The notes beneath the pieces are model-generated. The model was not told the origin of the DNA and did no database searches. It saw nothing but the letters and a program-made list of their open reading frames with translations. Positions 58,607-64,000 of a DNA stretch of 64,000 nucleotides are shown one piece after another. Numbering within the stretch: the stretch's first letter is position 1; every line of letters starts with the position of its first letter. Position numbers and translations under genes: made by a program. The DNA lies in the NCBI RefSeq assembly GCF_028583425.1, contig NC_072791.1, positions 46,011,368-46,075,367 of the forward strand, given 5' to 3'. Origin of the DNA: Eublepharis macularius. Its lineage: Eukaryota > Chordata > Lepidosauria > Squamata > Eublepharidae.

Positions 58607-59132
58607 AACTACAATGCCAAGACCATGGCTATACAGCCCAGAAAATCCACAACAACCATCGTTCTCCAGCCGTGAAAGCCTTCGACAATATAAAGAATTA
58701 TCTGTTTTACAAAATCACATCTCTTATTTACTTAAGTTTGCAGTGGTACACTGAGAGTGTATATTGGTCCAATAAGCTGTAAAACATATCAAATGCTTAA
58801 AAATTAACAGATGACTAAATCTGAAGTCCCCTTTTGCGCTTGAGGCCAAGGTCAAATGGCCTTCCTGCCCTGCCCCCCTCTCCCTCTCAACCAGAGCTGA
58901 TAATTTACCATTGATTCATGAATGTTGTGAGATAATTGGCAGGCTGTGAGAACAAAGTTAAGCTGGAAATAGAAGGGCAGAAAATTTAAAGAGACAATAT
59001 ACATGGGAAACCTCAATATCATTTCGACTGTCCACATAGGACAACCTGCAAATTCATTATTTTCATGAATTTGCAAATTCATTATATATATATGAAAAAT
59101 ATATGTTTTTCCATTAATTAAAGAAGGTTTTT

Positions 59133-59317
59133 CAAAAAAAGATGGCGGAGGAGTAAGACGTGCCGCAGGAGACTCCTCGTTTTATCTTTATTTTATTGCT
59201 ATTTTAACTGGTAGCAGCTTTTTATCTATAATTTACAGCTGTGGACTTTGTATTTTAACCTTGACCTCCCTAGCGGAGAGTATTTTAAGAAACTAACTAA
59301 AGTAAGGAGTCTTCAGC
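59133..59317 (+). promoter_or_regulatory. LINE 5' UTR with a YY1-like motif
   Basis: The first bases after AT-rich flank contain AAGATGGCGGAGG (59140-59152), which fits the YY1 consensus core (AAGATGGCGG). YY1 sites at the very 5' end are known to direct transcription starts in human L1. The 5' boundary is judged from this motif and the change in composition, not from a duplication. Confidence 0.45.
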
Positions 59318-60985
59318 ATGGCAGCTAAGAAGCGAAGACGCCGACCATCCCCGGAACATTCTGCCTCCAAGGCTGGTAAGCAAATGAGAATGGACAATTT
59401 TATAAAGGAAAAAGAAGAAGAAAATATTTTAACTAAGGATTTAAGCCAGCTACTGTCTTCAAACAGATATGCCTCCTTGCAACATAACACCTCCGCTCAG
59501 GAAAGTGATTTAGAGCAACAGAGCTCACCCGTGGCGTCTCAGGAGCCGCTGAATACAATTGAGCATCTGAAGAGGGCAAGTAAGGGAAACATTCTTTCTA
59601 AACAAACTGCCCTCATTGCTGATACTCTGATAAGCCTGTATACTAAGATAGATGAGATTAACCTTAAGGTAAACAAACTGAAAGAAGCAGTTGAACTTTT
59701 CTCCGGGAAGCTGCAAAACTTACAGGCGCAGAGAGAGAGTTCTCATTCCACCTCTACGAAGTTAACTTATGTGAGCCCTACAAACAACACAGATAATAAG
59801 GAACTAGAAGACTCCCATCCTCTCTCTTCCCATGGTATGAGTAGCCGAATTCTGCAAAACAATCAGTTGGCTTTCTACATAGGACATCTAAGAATTAATT
59901 ATGGTCGTTGGGGCAATAAGAGAGCAGTTGAAAGCTCACTTAACCAGATACTGCAAAGGGATTGTTTAAAGCTGAACTTGAGTCAATGCTTCTGGCTTCC
60001 AAGTAATCAATTCTACAAGAGGGTGATTGTAACGCTGAAACAGAAAGAAACCTACTTTTGGCTTTTGGATAGCCGTAAACATCTCGAAAGGTTTCAAATT
60101 TATGTCACAAGGGTGTTCAAAGATAACAGGCTGCATTCAATGTGCAAAAAAAGAACGAACCCCCACTCAACTAATAGCAATGGTTTACCAATCGCGGGAA
60201 ATATTGTACCAGCACATCCTGGACATTTAGCCAGTCGCTTTCAGCTTCAAACACCTATAAAATCTGCTACTAAGTTGTCACCCCTAAAGACTATAAAACA
60301 GGCTTCCCTGCATAACACAGGGGGAAGATCGAAGCCTCTCTGTAGAAGCGATACTAACAAGATTACGCAAGAACGGTGCGGAAATGCCCTCTCAATGTGC
60401 TCCCCTCAGCCTAGTACCTCCCCCTGTTCTCAGGAGGAAAAGGATCAATCTAAACTTAGCCTGAATAAGTCCACAGAATTGCAAACAGCCGGTTCCCTTC
60501 ATGAATCCTCCAGTGTTATGGCAGTAGAAGAGTCTCCAGAGAGTCTAGTGGTGCTACCAACCCTGGCAGCAAATTCTAACAAGAAACACGCTTCTCGTTT
60601 GACTGTCCCAATCAGTTTGGAAAAAACTTGTCAAAGTAAGAACGAGTTAGCTGAAACATCAGAATTACCACTGGTTGATTACGAGCTAGACTCCTTACTT
60701 CTGCATTCTATATACTCTAATAAAAACCCAGCGTCTTTAATGGATTCAAAATCCCTAGCGGATGAACTAGCTGATGCAGCCGAGCAAGTTTCAATCTTAC
60801 AACCTGCACCAAGTAGACAATTAAGGGTGGAAACCCTCCCCGGAAGGAGTGCCTACATGCGGAAAAATGGATGTGTGTTGGAGGAGCAGATCTCAGAGGA
60901 AATCGAGATCATCTCTTCGACTGCTAAGGAAGTCATTTCAAGAAATACCACTTCAGAGGGATCCCAGGATATTGGACATAATTGA
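59318..60985 (+). CDS. LINE ORF1 protein, nucleic-acid-binding type
   Basis: 555 residues from ATG 59318 to TGA 60983-60985. The N-terminus is very basic (KKRRRR at 4-9). A heptad-like segment (about residues 95-140, LISLYTKIDEINLKVNKLKE then AVELFSGKLQNLQ) is likely a coiled coil. About 185-275 is a compact segment (LAFYIGHLRINYGRWGNKR to VFKDNRLH) that may be an RRM-like fold. The rest is Ser/Thr-rich and looks disordered. There is no CCHC zinc knuckle. In other LINEs ORF1 proteins coat the element RNA. That role is inferred from position and layout. It is not a host gene: ORF2 follows directly in frame. Confidence 0.85.
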   Translation: MAAKKRRRRPSPEHSASKAGKQMRMDNFIKEKEEENILTKDLSQLLSSNRYASLQHNTSAQESDLEQQSSPVASQEPLNTIEHLKRASKGNILSKQTALIADTLISLYTKIDEINLKVNKLKEAVELFSGKLQNLQAQRESSHSTSTKLTYVSPTNNTDNKELEDSHPLSSHGMSSRILQNNQLAFYIGHLRINYGRWGNKRAVESSLNQILQRDCLKLNLSQCFWLPSNQFYKRVIVTLKQKETYFWLLDSRKHLERFQIYVTRVFKDNRLHSMCKKRTNPHSTNSNGLPIAGNIVPAHPGHLASRFQLQTPIKSATKLSPLKTIKQASLHNTGGRSKPLCRSDTNKITQERCGNALSMCSPQPSTSPCSQEEKDQSKLSLNKSTELQTAGSLHESSSVMAVEESPESLVVLPTLAANSNKKHASRLTVPISLEKTCQSKNELAETSELPLVDYELDSLLLHSIYSNKNPASLMDSKSLADELADAAEQVSILQPAPSRQLRVETLPGRSAYMRKNGCVLEEQISEEIEIISSTAKEVISRNTTSEGSQDIGHN

Positions 60986-63900
60986 CTAGTCAGTTCTAAT
61001 GTTATTAGACTCCTGTCATGGAACGTAAATGGTTGGAAAAGCAAGTGTAGTGACCCTCACATCCTGAGAGTGTTAGGTCATTTCCATATAATAACTGTAC
61101 AGGAGACATGGGTCCTCGATCAAATTAGTTTGCCAAATTACTGGTCCTTCTCAGCCCCTGCAATAAAAAGCAGGGGTAAAGGCCGACCTAAAGCCGGCCT
61201 CGCTTGCCTTGTTTCTAGGGACCTGAAATTGACTAAGAGCGAAATAATCATGGTTTCACCCTTGTTGTTAGCTGTTTGTATATGGACTAACTACTTAGTA
61301 GAGCCTCTCCTGATTCTCACAGCATATATTCCACCAGTAGAAGGGGATTCTAAAGCCCAGTCACTCTGGGAAGATTTTACTGACCAAGTGGGACATTCAC
61401 TTACCAAATACCCTAAAGCGTTGGTGATATTGTCAGGAGACTTTAACGCACGAATAGGAGGTAATGATGAGGCCTTGCTTCCAAATGTGCTGGGCTCATC
61501 TGATTTAGTTCTTCCATCTCCCTGGTTTTCCAGATGTTCTAGAGATCGCAAAATTAACTCAGCCGGCAAGTATCTGGCCTCACTGGCGGTCACGCTAAAT
61601 CTGGTGCTTTTGAATGGTAGTGTCAACCCTAAGCGATCAGGTTGTTTCACCTGCATTACCTCTAATGGTCTAAGCGTAGTTGACCATTTATTGGCATCCC
61701 CAAGCTTACATTCCTTAACCACCAATGTGGAAGTAGGTGAATATCTTGGGGGAGATCACCTCCCTTTGATTCTTGAATTCACACCTCAGCAGATGGATAT
61801 GTCCACCTATATCACTATGGCCCCCCAAGATCGGACCCTTTTCAAGAAATCTATCAAATGGTCCCATGAGATCGAGTCCCAGATAGCTGAATTGCTTAAT
61901 CAAGGAAAACCTGATATATGCTGGGCACAACACTGCCATTCAGATGAAACGCAAGGAGGCTTGGAATATTATAGAACGTTGATGAGGAGTTTGTCATCTT
62001 TCTTCTCTGTAGATAAGAGGGTTATTAAGCAAGGAAATGTTGCACCTAATTTAAGGGGTAATAATTGGTATGATGAGGAATGTAGAAAGCTGAAGAGATT
62101 AATCAGAACACAGTTTAGAATCGCTAAAATCACAGGTCTTCAGAAGGAAGTTGTAAAGATCAGACTTCTTAAACAAGAATACAGGAAGACCATTAAAAGG
62201 AAGAAAGAGTTGGCAGCCTTGAAAGACTGGGAATCCCTTCATCTAGCGACAGTAAAAAATGATCATAAGCTTTTCTGGAAGCTAGTCAAAAATTCATCTA
62301 CTTACTCACATGAAAACTCAGATATTACCACACACCAGTGGATTTCTCATTTTAGTGCCCTTTTTCAGAGTACAAAAGAACCTATACAAACCACCATCAC
62401 AGTACCTTGCTTTTCAAATGAGAACATTGGAACTTGGCCAATGGTCTCTCCAAGCCAAATAACTAATATAATAAAACGTCTGAAACGGGGCAAAGCACCC
62501 GGACCGGATTTTATCCCTCCTGAATTGTTCCTAATGAACCCTGATTGGTGGGGGGCTTGTTTAGCTCCCATCTTTTCATCAATAAATAGTTCAGGTTCCA
62601 TGCCATCTGACTGGAAGCGTTCAATTATAATCCCAATTTATAAGAAAGGTAATAGGTCCGACCCTCATAACTATCGTCCTATAAGTCTACTTTCTATTCC
62701 AGGGAAAATCTTTGCGGCACAACTTCTTGATAGGTTAACGGATTGGATGGATCAAGAAGCAGTACTCTACCCTGAACAAACAGGCTTCCGTACAGGGGCC
62801 TCGACTATGGATCATTGCTTGGTTTTACACCATCTAGCAAGCAAATATTTGGCACCCCCCGGCGGTAAACTCTATGCGGCCTTCATGGATTTGAAGACCG
62901 CATTTGACTCTATTAATCGTTGTAGATTGTGGCGTAAATTGTCAGAATCTACAATAGATAAAAGACTTTTATATTTAATAACGAACTTATATACTGACAC
63001 TTCCGCCCAAATTAGGTACAACCGGCAGGGTCAATTAACTCCAAGTTTTCAAACCGATAAAGGTGTGAAACAAGGTTGTTTGCTGGCTCCATCCTTATTT
63101 AATCTATTCATTAATGACATGATTCCATTTGTGAAATCACATACCAGACACCCCCCTTATCTAGCAAATACTCCAATTTCGATTCTTTTATACGCAGACG
63201 ATGCTCTCCTTATCTCCAAAACAGAACTAGGTTTAAAATCACTAATTAACGCATTTATTACATATTGTAATAATGAGGAACTTAAAGTTAATTATGCTAA
63301 ATCAAAAGTCCTGAGATTTTCCAGGTCCTTCCATAACGGCTCCAAATCGATAAGAGTACTGGGAGGGGCTTTGGAGAGAGTCCCCTCCTTTAGTTATCTT
63401 GGTATCACTTTTAACTACAATCTATCATGGAAACCACATATCCAGGCTGCTCTGAAGGCCGCAAACATTTCATCAATGGCAATTAAAAAATTCTTTTACT
63501 CCAAAGGAGCAAAACATATACCAGCAGCCATTAGGATTTTTAATGCTAAGGTTATCCCACAGATACTTTATGGGTGTGGAGTGTGGATTGAAGGTGTATC
63601 CGACAACCTTGACACCCCTCTACACACATTTTTGAGGGAGATAGCGGCAGTCCCGAGATGCGTAGCAGGTACTGCACTTAGGGTGGAATTCGCCCAACCC
63701 TCAATTGAGAAGAGAGCATGGATTACAGCCTTTAAGTTGTTCTTGAACAAGGAAATTTACAAGGACAATTCAGGGAAAGTAGGTTTTGCACATTTGATCT
63801 CGCAGGATACCTATAAGAGTAGCCGAACTAATTTAATTAACCAGAAACTAAAAATTCTGGATATTGATATAACATCTTTACAGACAAATGAGGCCCTAAG

Positions 63901-64000
63901 AGTTATAAAAATAAAACTAAAGGATCTCGATTACAGCAGTACTCTCCAGAGAGCCAGACGTACATGTTCGGGCTTATCCCTGGGACTTTCACCTCCAGAG
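60986..64000 (+). CDS. LINE ORF2, AP endonuclease and reverse transcriptase (partial)
   Basis: 1,005 codons without a stop, in the same frame as ORF1 and cut by the window edge. The endonuclease shows WNVNG (61019), QETW (about 61100), SGDFNAR (about 61431-61452) and GGDHLPL (about 61750-61770), covering the catalytic Asn, Glu, Asp and His. The RT shows GKAPGPD (about 62490), YRPISLL (about 62670), EQTGFR (about 62780), FMDLKTAFDS (about 62880-62910), GVKQGCLLAPSLFNLF (about 63063-63110) and the catalytic YADD (63191-63202). The protein nicks target DNA and copies the RNA there. The first in-frame ATG is at 61250, after the catalytic Asn and Glu, so translation must enter from upstream. Confidence 0.9.

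Larger units (their letters stand above)
58403..58692 (+). mobile_element. head-to-head hammerhead foldback element, copy 5
   Basis: It starts at CTGATGGTTGTTGTGGATTT and ends CCTTCGACAATAT. The flanks AAAGAATTA (58394-58402) and AAAGAATTA (58693-58701) are identical, and matching resumes one base later with CTG on both sides. Both arms carry a hammerhead-like motif. The centre is modified: a partial repeat GAGGTGTAGCAGAGGTGG (58497-58514) and a second CTCTGAAGATGACC precede the right arm. Confidence 0.82.
59133..64000 (+). mobile_element. young APE-type LINE, two ORFs, continues past the window
   Basis: A short 5' UTR starts at about 59133, followed by ORF1 (59318-60985) and an ORF2 open to the last base. 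Over 1,500 codons without a disabling mutation except one UGA between the ORFs mark a recent insertion. The endonuclease is of the AP type and the RT resembles the I/Vingi and L2/Jockey group. Final clade assignment is tentative. The 3' end and target duplication lie outside the window. It is in the same orientation as LTBP2. Confidence 0.88.

Noticed and set aside
51850..59100. Exon for the first TB domain of LTBP2
   Set aside because: Searched by eye for an IKKIKIVFTP-like start and its cysteine pattern in both phases. None found; it probably lies right of the window.
59318..60985. 555-codon protein as a host gene
   Set aside because: It is directly followed in frame by a LINE endonuclease-RT and has an ORF1-like layout.

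Overview
This is vertebrate nuclear DNA, most likely from a squamate reptile and probably a gecko. The evidence is the single-copy gene with GT/AG introns and the repeat types: tRNA-derived SINEs of the Sauria/squamate kind, L2/CR1-like LINE tails, Penelope-like elements (PLEs), Ty3/Gypsy, and many hAT-type non-autonomous transposons. The squamate call rests on pattern recognition of these repeats. The species cannot be read from the sequence.

The only host gene I can support is the 5' part of LTBP2 (latent TGF-beta-binding protein 2) on the + strand. Exon 1 (15776-16302) carries the signal peptide and a basic linker. Exon 2 (34492-34562) carries a four-cysteine module. Exon 3 (48506-48749) carries the first EGF-like domain. 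Splice sites and phases join cleanly (2/1, 1/2, 2). A probable exon 4 (51767-51846) resembles the following LTBP2 linker but its reading frame breaks inside it. The rest of the gene should lie to the right of the window. Introns 1 and 2 are 18.2 and 13.9 kb and are packed with repeats.

Layout: 1-4154, intergenic DNA with hAT-like remnants and palindromes; 4155-9370, a hAT remnant and a decayed minus-strand Ty3/Gypsy element with one LTR; 10479-10784, a foldback element with hammerhead ribozyme motifs; 11041-12976, a SINE split by a 1.7 kb hAT element with a perfect 8-bp target duplication; 15.2-51.8 kb, LTBP2; 29.0-31.15 kb (in intron 1), a broken Penelope-like element; 33.0-33.9 kb (in intron 1), an 870-bp snapback; 53.3-55.2 kb, a large hAT with a nested MITE; 56.3-58.7 kb, two more hammerhead foldbacks and a CpG-rich palindrome; 59.13-64.0 kb, a young LINE with intact ORF1 and an ORF2 open to the window edge.

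The most interesting structure is a set of self-complementary, retrotransposed units. At least three share one design: two hammerhead motifs head-to-head, defined termini, about 240-285 bp, with 9-13 bp target duplications. A second PLE terminus family shows the same head-to-head arrangement, and a third, larger snapback has a 13/14 target duplication. The other strong observation is that LINE ORF2 follows ORF1 in the same frame after a single UGA in the leaky context UGA-CUA-G, with no in-frame ATG before the essential endonuclease residues. This suggests expression by stop-codon readthrough.
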